From Thalassotalea mangrovi (GTDB lineage: Bacteria > Pseudomonadota > Gammaproteobacteria > Enterobacterales > Alteromonadaceae), in NCBI RefSeq assembly GCF_005116735.1, contig NZ_SWDB01000011.1:62001-126000 (forward strand): DNA of 64,000 nucleotides. Reading direction: 5' to 3'. Below, piece after piece: positions 1-9,369 of the stretch. The notes under the pieces were generated by a model, which saw nothing but the letters and a program-made list of their open reading frames with translations, ran no database searches and was not told where the DNA came from. Numbering within the stretch: the stretch's first letter is position 1; each line of letters starts with the position of its first letter. A program made the translations under genes and the position numbers.

Positions 1-1912
1 TCGAGCGGAACGAGATTAAGCATAATAAAATCACCGCACCGTAGACGTACAACATCATCGGGGTCTGCGCTTCTGCTACCGCTTCATTGGTTGCCGCCAT
101 CACACCGACCGGACCGGAAGCCAGCTTAAATTGGATCTTATCGGTGCCTAGTTGCTGGCGATACTCTTTCACCGCGGCAACTACGCGATCGATTGTTTCC
201 GCTTTGTGATCTTCAAGGAACAGGATAATAGGCATCGCCGAACAATCACGATTCAACAAACCACTGGTGGTTGGTACCCGGGCAATAGACTGCACCAATG
301 ATTGCTGGTTTCTCGACAACACTTTCCATTTTTGGTTGCCTTCGTTGTAACCAGAGTTCACCACTTTAGCGATACTGGCCAGCGATACCGCCGATTGCAC
401 ACCAGGAATATTCTCCATGCGCCATTGCATTTCATCGACAACATCGAGAACCTCATGATAAATGCATGAGTCCTGGAAGGTCTCAACCACAACTGACATG
501 TAATCAACACTAATTGCATATTTATCGGTGATTAAGAAGGTATCCTGGTTATAGCGGGAATCTTCGTGCAAGGCAGGAGCACCGGCATGTAGTTCACCGA
601 TTTTAAGTTTTTGTCCCTGGTACTGGCCCCAGAAATACAACAGAGCGGCGACAATAATGATCAACGCTGCAGGTTTTGGCGACGTAACAATATTCGCTTT
701 TTTCCATAACAGGCGCGCCATCAGTTTATGATCGGCCGTTTCGACAATTTGTTTCTGCTCTTCCTGATCAAACCGGACGAAGGAAACAAGCACAGGTAGT
801 AAAAACAGGTTAGTAAAGATAATTAACGCCACACCCAGTGAAGCGGCAATTGCCAGTTCGCGGATAATGCCGATATCAATCGCCAATAAGGTCAAGAAGC
901 CAATGGTGTCTGACAACAAGGCAACCCCACCAGGAATCAGAAGCTTGCGGAAACTTAACTGAGCGGCCTGTTTCGGATTATTACCATTGGCAACCTCACG
1001 AGATACCGAGTTGATCATCTGTACGCCGTGACTGACACCGATTGCAAACACCAAAAAAGGCACCAGGATAGACATCGGGTCGAGGCCGAATCCTAACCAG
1101 GATAAGACGCCCATCTGCCACACCACTGCAATTAATGAACAGGCAATTGGTAGAATCGTCAGCGTAAACGAGCGGCAGAATAAATAAACCATCACCGCCG
1201 TAATGGCGATAGCGATAGCAAAGAAGGTCACTACTCCCTTGGCGCCGTCAGCAATGTCACCGACCATTTTGGCAAAGCCAATAATATGAATACTGATACC
1301 GTCTTTCTCGTAGACGTTACGAATTTCGTCTTCAAGTTGTTTGGCAAGCTTGAGCGTATCGAGCTTTTCACCGGTTTGCGGATCGATTTCCATGAGCGAG
1401 GTCTTTACCATCGAACAGGTATAATCGTCGGAAACAACGCTACCAACAATGCCCGCCTTTTCGATATTGGCTTTAACCACCTGCAGGTCTTGTACACTAC
1501 CATCAAAATCGGCTGGAATAACCGGACCACCGGCAAAACCATCTTCGACCACTTCAACGAATCGTGTTGATGGTGAAAATAATGAATTTACCTGAATGCG
1601 ATCGACACCGGGAATAAAAAACAGTTGGTCATGAACGCCGCGTAAGGTGGTAAAGAAGTCGGTGGTAAAAATATCACCTTCGGTATTACACACCGAAATT
1701 AACACATTATTGGCACCACCAAAATTTTGCTGGTGCTTTAAATATGTTTTCATATATTCATGGTTCAGCGGAATATTTTTTTCGAACGATGCATCGAGGC
1801 GAATCTGCGTCGCATGTACGAATAAATAGGCGGTGATCAGCAAAAACAGGCCGATTACCCCAAAGCGGAATCGAAAGATATTTCGTTCGAAGTGATTGTA
1901 TAAGCTCTTCAT
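1..1912 (-). CDS. MMPL/RND-family inner-membrane transporter (3' end outside window)
   Basis: The frame opens with ATG at 1912 and runs off the left edge, giving about 637 residues. A first membrane helix lies near residues 17-35. A large periplasmic domain follows, then a cluster of helices around residues 225-375 containing a GVSHGVQMIN stretch, a cytoplasmic linker, another helix and a second periplasmic domain. This is the layout of the MMPL/HAE-3 branch of RND proteins, which use proton motive force to move hydrophobic molecules or lipids. It starts 5 nt after the YCF48-like gene and is the last visible member of the operon DUF1302-DUF1329-YCF48-RND. The substrate cannot be read from the sequence. 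The family call is firm; a role in export or lipid transfer is inferred. Confidence 0.85.
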   Translation of the reverse strand, partial: MKSLYNHFERNIFRFRFGVIGLFLLITAYLFVHATQIRLDASFEKNIPLNHEYMKTYLKHQQNFGGANNVLISVCNTEGDIFTTDFFTTLRGVHDQLFFIPGVDRIQVNSLFSPSTRFVEVVEDGFAGGPVIPADFDGSVQDLQVVKANIEKAGIVGSVVSDDYTCSMVKTSLMEIDPQTGEKLDTLKLAKQLEDEIRNVYEKDGISIHIIGFAKMVGDIADGAKGVVTFFAIAIAITAVMVYLFCRSFTLTILPIACSLIAVVWQMGVLSWLGFGLDPMSILVPFLVFAIGVSHGVQMINSVSREVANGNNPKQAAQLSFRKLLIPGGVALLSDTIGFLTLLAIDIGIIRELAIAASLGVALIIFTNLFLLPVLVSFVRFDQEEQKQIVETADHKLMARLLWKKANIVTSPKPAALIIIVAALLYFWGQYQGQKLKIGELHAGAPALHEDSRYNQDTFLITDKYAISVDYMSVVVETFQDSCIYHEVLDVVDEMQWRMENIPGVQSAVSLASIAKVVNSGYNEGNQKWKVLSRNQQSLVQSIARVPTTSGLLNRDCSAMPIILFLEDHKAETIDRVVAAVKEYRQQLGTDKIQFKLASGPVGVMAATNEAVAEAQTPMMLYVYGAVILLCLISFRS

Positions 1913-1917
1913 TATAA

Positions 1918-2949
1918 TTATTGACCCTGTACTACTTTCAGGCCGGTTTCTGTGGCCACAACCAACTGCTCTTTAAACCAAACCCCGGCAATGATTGCCT
2001 TGCCGTCTTTTTCTGTCTGCAGGGAAAAGGAATCTCCTTTGTCGCTACTGGTTAACAGCACCCCGGCGTTAGCCAACACATAAACCGAATTATCCGGTGC
2101 GATAACGATGGCATTTAATAAGGCGGTGCTATCGACATCTACCTGTTGCCAGGAGTTGCCGTTGTCGTCTGAGGTAAATAAATTACCGCGTAAACCAGCG
2201 ACAATAATCTTGTCGTTATCAACAACATTGATATCAAAAAATGAGCCCTGATAAATCTCGTCCAGTAACTGCCATTGTTTTCCCTGATCTGAACTTTTCG
2301 CCAACAGGCCCAGCTCGCCAACCAGGAACCATTCATTACCGATGGCCTTAACACGGTTGAAATGAGGCAAGATACTGCGGATCTCATCCAGATACATTTC
2401 TTCGTCTTCGGCTTTTAACTCCTGCAAATAAAGACGATCATCTTCGACAAGCATTTCATCATGAAATTCTTCCTGCCAGGTTTTGCCACCGTCTTGAGTG
2501 CGTAAAAAGCGGCCATAGGCACCAACGGCCACGCCATTATTAAGATCGGTAAACAACACATCGAATAAAGGACGTTCTAATTCGGGTGCATACATCTGTA
2601 TCTGCCAGGTTTCACCTCCATCCGTGGTTTTCAAGATCACAGAGTCGTGCCCTACTGCCCAACCGTTAAGTTCATCGTAAAAAAACACCTGGGTCAGGGT
2701 CGAGACGGTAGGAACCAGTTTTTGCTTCCAGGATACGCCGTCTTCAGAAGATAAAATATGTCCGCGCTCACCGACGGCGATAAGTTTTGAGTCACTGACC
2801 TTAGCAATATCCAGCATCAAAGATTTACTGGCAAGAGGCAAAATTTCAGAATACTGGGGAGAATCAGCTTCGCTCGATTGATTATTTTGCGCGATTAACT
2901 GATTAGAAAACGTCAATACCGACAACAAGATTAGTATATTTCGCAACAT
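1918..2949 (-). CDS. YCF48-like/BNR Asp-box beta-propeller, secreted
   Basis: A 343-residue protein with a clear signal peptide (hydrophobic residues 5-20, likely cleavage after LIAQ). The mature part carries repeated Asp-box motifs of the S/T-x-D-x-G-x-x-W type, such as TTDGGETWQ, TQDGGKTWQ, SSDQGKQWQ and TSDDNGNSWQ. These mark the blades of a beta-propeller like Ycf48/HCF136, the photosystem II assembly factor. This organism shows no photosynthesis genes, so a periplasmic scaffold or assembly role for the adjacent RND transporter is more plausible; that is inference. It lies 68 nt after the DUF1329 gene and 5 nt before the RND gene, which suggests co-transcription. Confidence 0.85.
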   Translation of the reverse strand: MLRNILILLSVLTFSNQLIAQNNQSSEADSPQYSEILPLASKSLMLDIAKVSDSKLIAVGERGHILSSEDGVSWKQKLVPTVSTLTQVFFYDELNGWAVGHDSVILKTTDGGETWQIQMYAPELERPLFDVLFTDLNNGVAVGAYGRFLRTQDGGKTWQEEFHDEMLVEDDRLYLQELKAEDEEMYLDEIRSILPHFNRVKAIGNEWFLVGELGLLAKSSDQGKQWQLLDEIYQGSFFDINVVDNDKIIVAGLRGNLFTSDDNGNSWQQVDVDSTALLNAIVIAPDNSVYVLANAGVLLTSSDKGDSFSLQTEKDGKAIIAGVWFKEQLVVATETGLKVVQGQ

Positions 2950-3017
2950 GCATTTTCCAATGGTATAAATGAAAACGGTTGGCCGCAGCCAACCGTTGGT
3001 TACTACGATAAGAACGA

Positions 3018-4382
3018 TTAGCGTCGACCTTCACGTCGCAATGCAGACGCGGTAAAGTCTTTCTCACTTAATGGAGTCTGGAAGTCATACATTTTATGTT
3101 CGTTGTCCAGACCCATCGCTATATAGCGACGCGACTGGAGATCGTGGAACACTTCAAGTGTAGACCATTGCGCTGGTAACTCGTAATAGTTGATGGCGTG
3201 TGCCATACCAACCCGATACAGCTCATTACGATTATCGTAAATATCTACGACAGAAACCTGCCATGAGTCTTCATCGATAAAGAAGGTACGTTTTTTATAA
3301 ATGTGGCTGGTGCCAGATTTCAAATTCGCTTCTACTACCCAGACACGATGTTTCTCATAACGAACCAGGTCAGGATTAATGTGGCCTGGCTTTAAAATCT
3401 CATCATACTTGACGCTGTCAGAGTGCAACTTGTAATCGTTGTATGGGATCAGTAACTCTTTCTTACCGACTAAGGTCCAGTTATAACGATCCGGCGCACC
3501 ATTAAACATATCGAAGTCATCGGTAGTACGCAGGCCATCCGATGCTGTACCCGGCGCGTCATAGGCGACGTTCGGAGCACGGCGCACACGACGCTGGCCA
3601 GTATTATAGGTCCATGCCTGACGTGGTGTCTTTACCTGATCCATGGTTTCATGGACCAATAGCGCAGTACCAGCCAGTCGGGCAGGTGCCATCACTTTTT
3701 GCTTGAACTTAAACAGAATATTGGTTTTTTCCAGCTCTTCGTAAGAAGCTCCTTTGATGCCGTATGGCAAAATCAATGATTCATCGAAGCTCAGATAGGT
3801 GTAGTCGCCACCAGCCGTCGGCGCAGCCTGCCCACCTTCACGCGTGACCTGTTCACCGCGATAACGTAATTCGTGATTCCAGATAACTTCCAGGCCGTTG
3901 GCCGGAATTGGGAACGGAATACCAACCGCAGCTTTAGTAATACCGTTGCCACCCTGGATCAGTTCACTACGGGTCGCATTTTTGCGAGTTTCATCATAAA
4001 CGTGTTGCGGATAGGACGCGCTGCGACGAGTCTGATAAACATTCATTTTGAATGTATCCGGATAGGTCTGAAACAGCTTTTGCTGGCCCGGCGTTAATAC
4101 GTCTGCGTAGTCACTGTAATTGCTCGCCGTAATGGTATAAAGGATTTTATCCTCTGGAAATGGATCCGGGTGATGGTCGCCCACTTTGTAACCGGCTGGT
4201 GGGTTAGTAATACCACCAGTCCAGGCTGGAATCGAGCCATCAGCATTGCCTGCCATTTCCGCACCAAGCGGAGTCAGTTCGGTGCCCAGTTTCTTGGCTT
4301 CATCTTCACTGACTTTAGCGCTTACTGTCGCTGAACCCAGGGCAAGTGAAATTGCCATTGAAATCATTGCAAATTTTTTCAT
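3018..4382 (-). CDS. DUF1329 family periplasmic/outer-membrane protein
   Basis: A 454-residue protein with a signal peptide (MKKFAMISMAISLALGSATVSA, cleavage likely before KVSED). The N-terminal LGTELTPLGAEMAGNADGSIPAW-type segment (residues about 31-55) and the RRAPNVAYDAPGTASDG segment are typical of DUF1329. The family is often compared to outer-membrane lipoprotein-sorting folds and is usually encoded next to a DUF1302 gene, as here (11 nt downstream of it). Function is not established. With the neighbouring RND and propeller genes, it may carry a hydrophobic ligand across the periplasm. The family call is firm; the role is inference. Confidence 0.88.
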   Translation of the reverse strand: MKKFAMISMAISLALGSATVSAKVSEDEAKKLGTELTPLGAEMAGNADGSIPAWTGGITNPPAGYKVGDHHPDPFPEDKILYTITASNYSDYADVLTPGQQKLFQTYPDTFKMNVYQTRRSASYPQHVYDETRKNATRSELIQGGNGITKAAVGIPFPIPANGLEVIWNHELRYRGEQVTREGGQAAPTAGGDYTYLSFDESLILPYGIKGASYEELEKTNILFKFKQKVMAPARLAGTALLVHETMDQVKTPRQAWTYNTGQRRVRRAPNVAYDAPGTASDGLRTTDDFDMFNGAPDRYNWTLVGKKELLIPYNDYKLHSDSVKYDEILKPGHINPDLVRYEKHRVWVVEANLKSGTSHIYKKRTFFIDEDSWQVSVVDIYDNRNELYRVGMAHAINYYELPAQWSTLEVFHDLQSRRYIAMGLDNEHKMYDFQTPLSEKDFTASALRREGRR

Positions 4383-4393
4383 CTTGTTAACCT

Positions 4394-6460
4394 TTAAATT
4401 GAATACTTGACGTTAAACGACACAAAGTCACGATCTTCTATTTGGTTAATTGTACCCGCACCACCGAAGAACGCATTATAACTGATGTCTGCTGACCAGC
4501 GGCTCTGGTAATCAAAACCGACGGTAAAGGCAACAGATTTACGATCTTCAACGAACAGGAACAAAGGATCAGGCGTGGTGCCTTTTACATCGTGAGAAAA
4601 TACCACTCGTGGGGATACATTCACACCAGCAAATACATCGTTGTAGTCCAGTTTCGCCAGGGCGCGGTAGCCCCAGGCAAATTCGGTTGGGAACATATTG
4701 GTTTCGGTACCGCCAAACAGTGGCCCAATATACGGATTGTCCAACGTAGAAGTACCAGAGCGGCTACCACCCGGTCCATTCAGGCGTAACACATCTTCAT
4801 CCGGCATATCCATAATGTTGATACCACCGATTTCTACCAGGCCGGTGAACTGGCTGGCGCCAAACGTTGGCCCGAATAAGTGGGTCAAGGTAACCTGAGC
4901 CTGCAAAGTATCGGACTCAATCCAACCTTTCGCAGCTTCACCCTGCTGGAATTCACTACCATCAGGTTTCTTCATTTGCGAGATACCATCTAAAAATGGT
5001 GCCAGGCCGGCATTGGCTAATTGCTGTGGTACTGCGGCAAACAACAACTCAACGTCATCGATTTGCAGTGGCTCGTCCTGGCGATAACTGACTTCACCGG
5101 CTACGGAAGTCAATCCAACCGTAGTATTGAAACTCAAGCCATATAACTTGATATCTTCCGGGAAGAACAACTGTGCTTTGGAGAATACGCCCAGCTTGGT
5201 CACATCATCCATGGCAAATTCCGGGTTTGCTACCATCGCCACATCCTGAGCGATATTGGTATAGTCAGCCGTAACACCTGAAATTAATGGTCTGCGGGAA
5301 TGATAATTCATGTAGTACAGACTAAGTTCGGTATCATTTAACTCCGGCATGAAATAAGAGAAACGTAAACCGTACTGACCACCGTCTTCCGGCTCAACAT
5401 TACCGACCAGATTGCCGTCGCTATCAAAGGCACTATCGCCGTAGCCTTGAGCGCGCAAGGTAACCGCACGGCTCAAACCAACCAGCATATTACCTGCCGT
5501 TGCGCCATCGCCACTACGGGCCAGTTCGCCCGCCTGTTGTAACATACCGTACAGGGTATCCAGGTTCAGGTCTGGAGCGGAACCAAAACCTAACTGAATA
5601 TTATTGGCATAACCGCCAGAGCCAGCAAAGTCATTGGTAGAGAAATAACTGCCCGGTGCCGGCAGAATCGAGTTTTCCCAGCGATATTGATAGTAGGCTT
5701 CGATGTTAAAGTTTTCGGTAACGCCAAATGAAGTCCATACCGCACCAAACGGAATAAAGGCTTCTTTCAGCTCAGCACCAGGGGCACGCAAGCGAGCAAT
5801 ATCCACTGGGTTGATTTCGCTGATACCGTGGGAGATTAACGTCGACTCACCCCAACTGATCACTTGCTCACCGACCCGCACAGAAACCGGAGTATCACCG
5901 ATATCAAAATCTGCATAAAAGAATGCATCTAACAGACGTACATCGGCACAGACTTCTTCTTTGGCATCGTCGTCATCACAAGGGTCATACTCACTGCCAT
6001 CCAGAGGGTTTGAATAAGGACGGCCGCCACCCATAAGTTCAAAATCGTAGAAATAAAGACCACGGGCAAAGAAACCGAAGTTGTCGTAGCGCACATCTAA
6101 CTCGTGAGAACCTTTGAAGACTCTGGAGAACGCTTCTCCGGAATTAAAATTAAGGTTACCTAAATCACCATTGGTCGAGTAAGAACCGGGTAAATCCCAG
6201 ATCTGCGATGACGAGTAGTCATACATTTGCCAGTCCAGGTTGTTATTGAGATTGTTGGATTTACCAATATTATCGTTCCAATTGCGATTCTCAACACGCC
6301 AGCTCTCACCGTAAGAAAACGTTGAATCAAAACTGATTTCGAAATCTCCCAGATCAAAATTCACCGCATTGGCTTGTGTGACAGTCAAAGATAACAGTCC
6401 TACAGCAATACCTTTAGCTACCGGACTCTTGCAAAATTTAACCAAAGCATTTTGCTTCAT
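4394..6460 (-). CDS. DUF1302 family outer-membrane beta-barrel protein
   Basis: A 688-residue protein with a signal peptide ending at VTQANA (about residue 32). The mature part is rich in alternating hydrophobic/polar strands and aromatic residues and ends in FNVKYSI, resembling an outer-membrane barrel terminus. The VRVGEQVISWGES and GISEINPVDIARLRAPGAE segments are DUF1302 hallmarks. It is the first gene of the RND operon. A strong ribosome-binding site (GGGGAG) lies about 6 nt before the ATG. The family is linked by gene context to hydrophobic-substrate handling in proteobacteria, but no substrate can be assigned. Upstream is a candidate promoter with a palindromic operator. Confidence 0.88.
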   Translation of the reverse strand: MKQNALVKFCKSPVAKGIAVGLLSLTVTQANAVNFDLGDFEISFDSTFSYGESWRVENRNWNDNIGKSNNLNNNLDWQMYDYSSSQIWDLPGSYSTNGDLGNLNFNSGEAFSRVFKGSHELDVRYDNFGFFARGLYFYDFELMGGGRPYSNPLDGSEYDPCDDDDAKEEVCADVRLLDAFFYADFDIGDTPVSVRVGEQVISWGESTLISHGISEINPVDIARLRAPGAELKEAFIPFGAVWTSFGVTENFNIEAYYQYRWENSILPAPGSYFSTNDFAGSGGYANNIQLGFGSAPDLNLDTLYGMLQQAGELARSGDGATAGNMLVGLSRAVTLRAQGYGDSAFDSDGNLVGNVEPEDGGQYGLRFSYFMPELNDTELSLYYMNYHSRRPLISGVTADYTNIAQDVAMVANPEFAMDDVTKLGVFSKAQLFFPEDIKLYGLSFNTTVGLTSVAGEVSYRQDEPLQIDDVELLFAAVPQQLANAGLAPFLDGISQMKKPDGSEFQQGEAAKGWIESDTLQAQVTLTHLFGPTFGASQFTGLVEIGGINIMDMPDEDVLRLNGPGGSRSGTSTLDNPYIGPLFGGTETNMFPTEFAWGYRALAKLDYNDVFAGVNVSPRVVFSHDVKGTTPDPLFLFVEDRKSVAFTVGFDYQSRWSADISYNAFFGGAGTINQIEDRDFVSFNVKYSI

Positions 6461-6782
6461 GTTTTCTCCCCAAAAAAATACGCAAGTAATTTTATTTTTC
6501 TTTCTACGTATAGCAGTTAAACAATGATTACATCATTTATTCAACGTGGCAACCGTTAAAATAAATTACCAGGTGACTCTATATTAATGATTATTACGCT
6601 TTCTATGCGCCCCAACCCCACACTGTTTAAAACAGCCGTTTAAAACTCAATAGAATGGCAAATGGTGCGCATAATATTGGTTTTATCTGAGTCTATCGAC
6701 TTTTTCTTTAATGGTCAGACCACGTTTAAAGTAGAAGCTCTAGAATTACCAAAATTAATTTAAAATAATTTTCCCAAACGCC
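6461..6782. other. Intergenic region between DUF1302 gene and pepN
   Basis: A 322-nt AT-rich gap between two minus-strand genes. Apart from the candidate promoter/operator at 6516-6544, no ORF with a ribosome-binding site, no repeat and no convincing terminator was seen after pepN. Confidence 0.6.
6516..6544 (-). promoter_or_regulatory. Candidate promoter with palindromic operator for the DUF1302-RND operon
   Basis: On the minus strand TTGAAT (6544-6539) and TTTAAC (6521-6516) are separated by exactly 17 bp and could be -35 and -10 boxes. The spacer holds a perfect inverted repeat AATGAT-TAC-ATCATT (6523-6537). A repressor bound there would block RNA polymerase. The -10 match is mediocre, so this is a proposal; the palindrome itself is certain. 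Confidence 0.35.
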
Positions 6783-9356
6783 TTAATTAACGAGAGCTGC
6801 GTTGATTTTCTCGCCAATATCAGCACTGATATCATCCAATTGCTGTAATCGCTGCAGTCGCTTACGCATTGTTTCCTGCACCGACGATGCAAAACCCTGG
6901 GTCTGAATCAATGGCGTAATTAGTCGTGAGGCAACCTGCGGATTAATCGCATCAAGTTTTACGATCTGATCCGTTAGCCAGTCATAGCCCCTGCCACTCG
7001 CATGATGGAAGTATTTCGGATTATGGACAGCAAAGCTGCCAATCAGAGCCCGCGCTCGATTGGGATTACGCATAGAAAATTTCGGATGATTTAGTAACCC
7101 TTCTAACCTCTCAAATACGGCGTCATCTTCAATACGGGCCTGAATTGAAAACCATTTATCCATGACCAGGCTATCGTCTTGCCATTGCGCAAAAAAGTCG
7201 CGGTTTAGCGCCTCAAAACAAGGTAAGTTTTCACTCGCCGCGACCTGCAGGGCGGCAATTTTTTCCGTCATATTACTCGCTTTCTGATACTGCGCGGTGA
7301 CCTCAGTGTCAAAGGACTGCCCCTGTACCAGATACTCCAGGCAAGCATTTTTCAGGGCTCGATACCCCGCTCCGTGTCCCTCACCCGATTGCAGCTTTTG
7401 ATCACAGGCCTGATACATGGCCTGTAACTTTGCCTGTTGTTTACCTAGCAAATCAAGCTTAAACCGGCTCAGTGCATTTAACAGTTGCTGCGGCTCTACA
7501 TCCTGTAAAAATTCCGTCATCTCGGCAAATCCGGGTAAGGTAATTTGCAGCGCCTTGAATGCAGGTTCAACCTCAGCATCGAGAATATCAGCAAAAGCCC
7601 TACTCAGGCTATCCGCCAAGCTGAAGGACTCATCCTGATAATAGTGGGCGATACACTGTCGAAACAGAATCTGTGTTGCTTCCCAACGCGAGAAGCCATC
7701 ATCGGCATGTACCATGATGGTCATCAGTTCATCTTCACACTGGCTGAAATGAAGCTTAACGGGGGCGGAAAATCCGGTCAGTAAAACCACTACAGGCTGC
7801 TCGTTGAGCTGCTCAAAGGTAAATTGTTGCGTTGTTTGTGTCAGCGATAACACACCCTTGTGCATAACTTTTTTCGAATCTTGTGCCAGTAATTCGTAGC
7901 CTATTGGGATTAGCAAAGGTGGATGCTGTTGACCCGATGCAGGCCGTTGTTCTACGGTCAGGGTTAAAGAACCGCTGTTCGCATCATAATTGCTTGTGGC
8001 CTCAACCTGAGGCGTGCCAACCTGAGAATACCATAACGAGAATTGCTGCAGATCGGTATCATTGGCTGCGGCCATTGCGGCGATAAAATCATCACAGGTC
8101 ACTGCCTGGCCGTCATGCCGAGCAATATATTCTTTCATACCGCGCTGGAATCCCTGCTCACCCAGTAAGGTGTGTAGCATGCGGATCACTTCAGCGCCCT
8201 TTTCATACACGGTTAAGGTATAGAAATTATTCATTTCTACCACCTTTTCCGGGCGGATTGGATGAGCCATTGGGCCGGCATCCTCGGCAAATTGTTGCGC
8301 TCTTAGTAACCGCACATTGCTGATCCGGGTCACGTCTGGTTGATGCATATCGGCACTAAACTGTTGATCACGAAATACCGTCAATCCTTCTTTCAGGCTA
8401 AGCTGAAACCAATCGCGGCAGGTAATCCTGTTGCCAGTCCAGTTATGAAAGTATTCATGGCCAATCACTGCCTGGACATTAAAAAAGTCATCATCAGTGG
8501 CACTGCGCTGATCGGCCAGCACGAATTTCGAATTGAAAATATTCAGGCCTTTATTTTCCATCGCTCCCATATTGAAAAAATCAACGGCGACTATCATGTA
8601 GATATCGAGATCATATTCCAATCCAAATACCCGTTCATCCCAGGCCATGGAGTCCTGCAATGCCTGCATCGCAAACCTGGCTTTATCTAAGTTGCCTTTA
8701 TCGACAAATAATTGTAAAGCGACTTCACGTCCTGACTGGGTCACAAACCTGTCTTCGAGCAAATCAAAATCACCGGCAACCAGGGCGAATAAATAACAAG
8801 GTTTTTGGAACGGATCGTGCCAGGTAACCAAATGCCTGCCACGCTCCAAATCTCGTCGTTCAATGCAGTTGCCGTTCGCGAGAAGGTAAGGATATTTATC
8901 TTTATCGGCAACGATTGTGGTGGTGTAAATCGCCATCACATCCGGGCGGTCGAGAAAATAGCTGATGCGTCGAAATCCTTCGGCTTCACACTGGGTACAA
9001 AAAGCGCCGCCAGACTTATATATGCCTTCTAGTGCGGTATTGGCTTTCGGATTGACCAGGGTTTCTATGGTCAAGGTAAACGCCTGAGGGCAATGGGTGA
9101 TGGTAAGACTCTGCTCATCGCATTGATAACGGCTGGCATTAAGGGCTTCACCATTGAGCCACAACCCCTGAAGTTCCATATGTTGGCCGTCCAATACCAA
9201 TGGTTCATTTTCATCGGCATCGCCATGGCGCTTAATTTGCATTTGATTGCGCACCAGGGTGCGCTCATCATCCAGCTCGATATAAAGATCTACCGTATGA
9301 ATTTGATAAGGCGCTGGCTGATAGTCTTTTAAAAATCGTGGGGTAAAATCTGTCAT
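6783..9356 (-). CDS. pepN: Aminopeptidase N (M1 zinc metallopeptidase)
   Basis: An 857-residue protein, close to the roughly 870 of E. coli PepN. It removes N-terminal residues from peptides in the cytoplasm. The GAMEN exopeptidase motif is at residues 264-268. The zinc site HEYFH is at 300-304 with the third ligand Glu323 in LKEGLTVF, so catalytic residues are intact. The C-terminal half is the helical superhelix of the gammaproteobacterial subfamily (DUF3458-type), ending in RPMxNPNRARAL-like helices. It begins 13 nt after the nhaC-like gene on the same strand, so the two may be co-transcribed. No signal peptide is seen. Confidence 0.96.
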   Translation of the reverse strand: MTDFTPRFLKDYQPAPYQIHTVDLYIELDDERTLVRNQMQIKRHGDADENEPLVLDGQHMELQGLWLNGEALNASRYQCDEQSLTITHCPQAFTLTIETLVNPKANTALEGIYKSGGAFCTQCEAEGFRRISYFLDRPDVMAIYTTTIVADKDKYPYLLANGNCIERRDLERGRHLVTWHDPFQKPCYLFALVAGDFDLLEDRFVTQSGREVALQLFVDKGNLDKARFAMQALQDSMAWDERVFGLEYDLDIYMIVAVDFFNMGAMENKGLNIFNSKFVLADQRSATDDDFFNVQAVIGHEYFHNWTGNRITCRDWFQLSLKEGLTVFRDQQFSADMHQPDVTRISNVRLLRAQQFAEDAGPMAHPIRPEKVVEMNNFYTLTVYEKGAEVIRMLHTLLGEQGFQRGMKEYIARHDGQAVTCDDFIAAMAAANDTDLQQFSLWYSQVGTPQVEATSNYDANSGSLTLTVEQRPASGQQHPPLLIPIGYELLAQDSKKVMHKGVLSLTQTTQQFTFEQLNEQPVVVLLTGFSAPVKLHFSQCEDELMTIMVHADDGFSRWEATQILFRQCIAHYYQDESFSLADSLSRAFADILDAEVEPAFKALQITLPGFAEMTEFLQDVEPQQLLNALSRFKLDLLGKQQAKLQAMYQACDQKLQSGEGHGAGYRALKNACLEYLVQGQSFDTEVTAQYQKASNMTEKIAALQVAASENLPCFEALNRDFFAQWQDDSLVMDKWFSIQARIEDDAVFERLEGLLNHPKFSMRNPNRARALIGSFAVHNPKYFHHASGRGYDWLTDQIVKLDAINPQVASRLITPLIQTQGFASSVQETMRKRLQRLQQLDDISADIGEKINAALVN

Positions 9357-9369
9357 GACTCTGCTGTAA

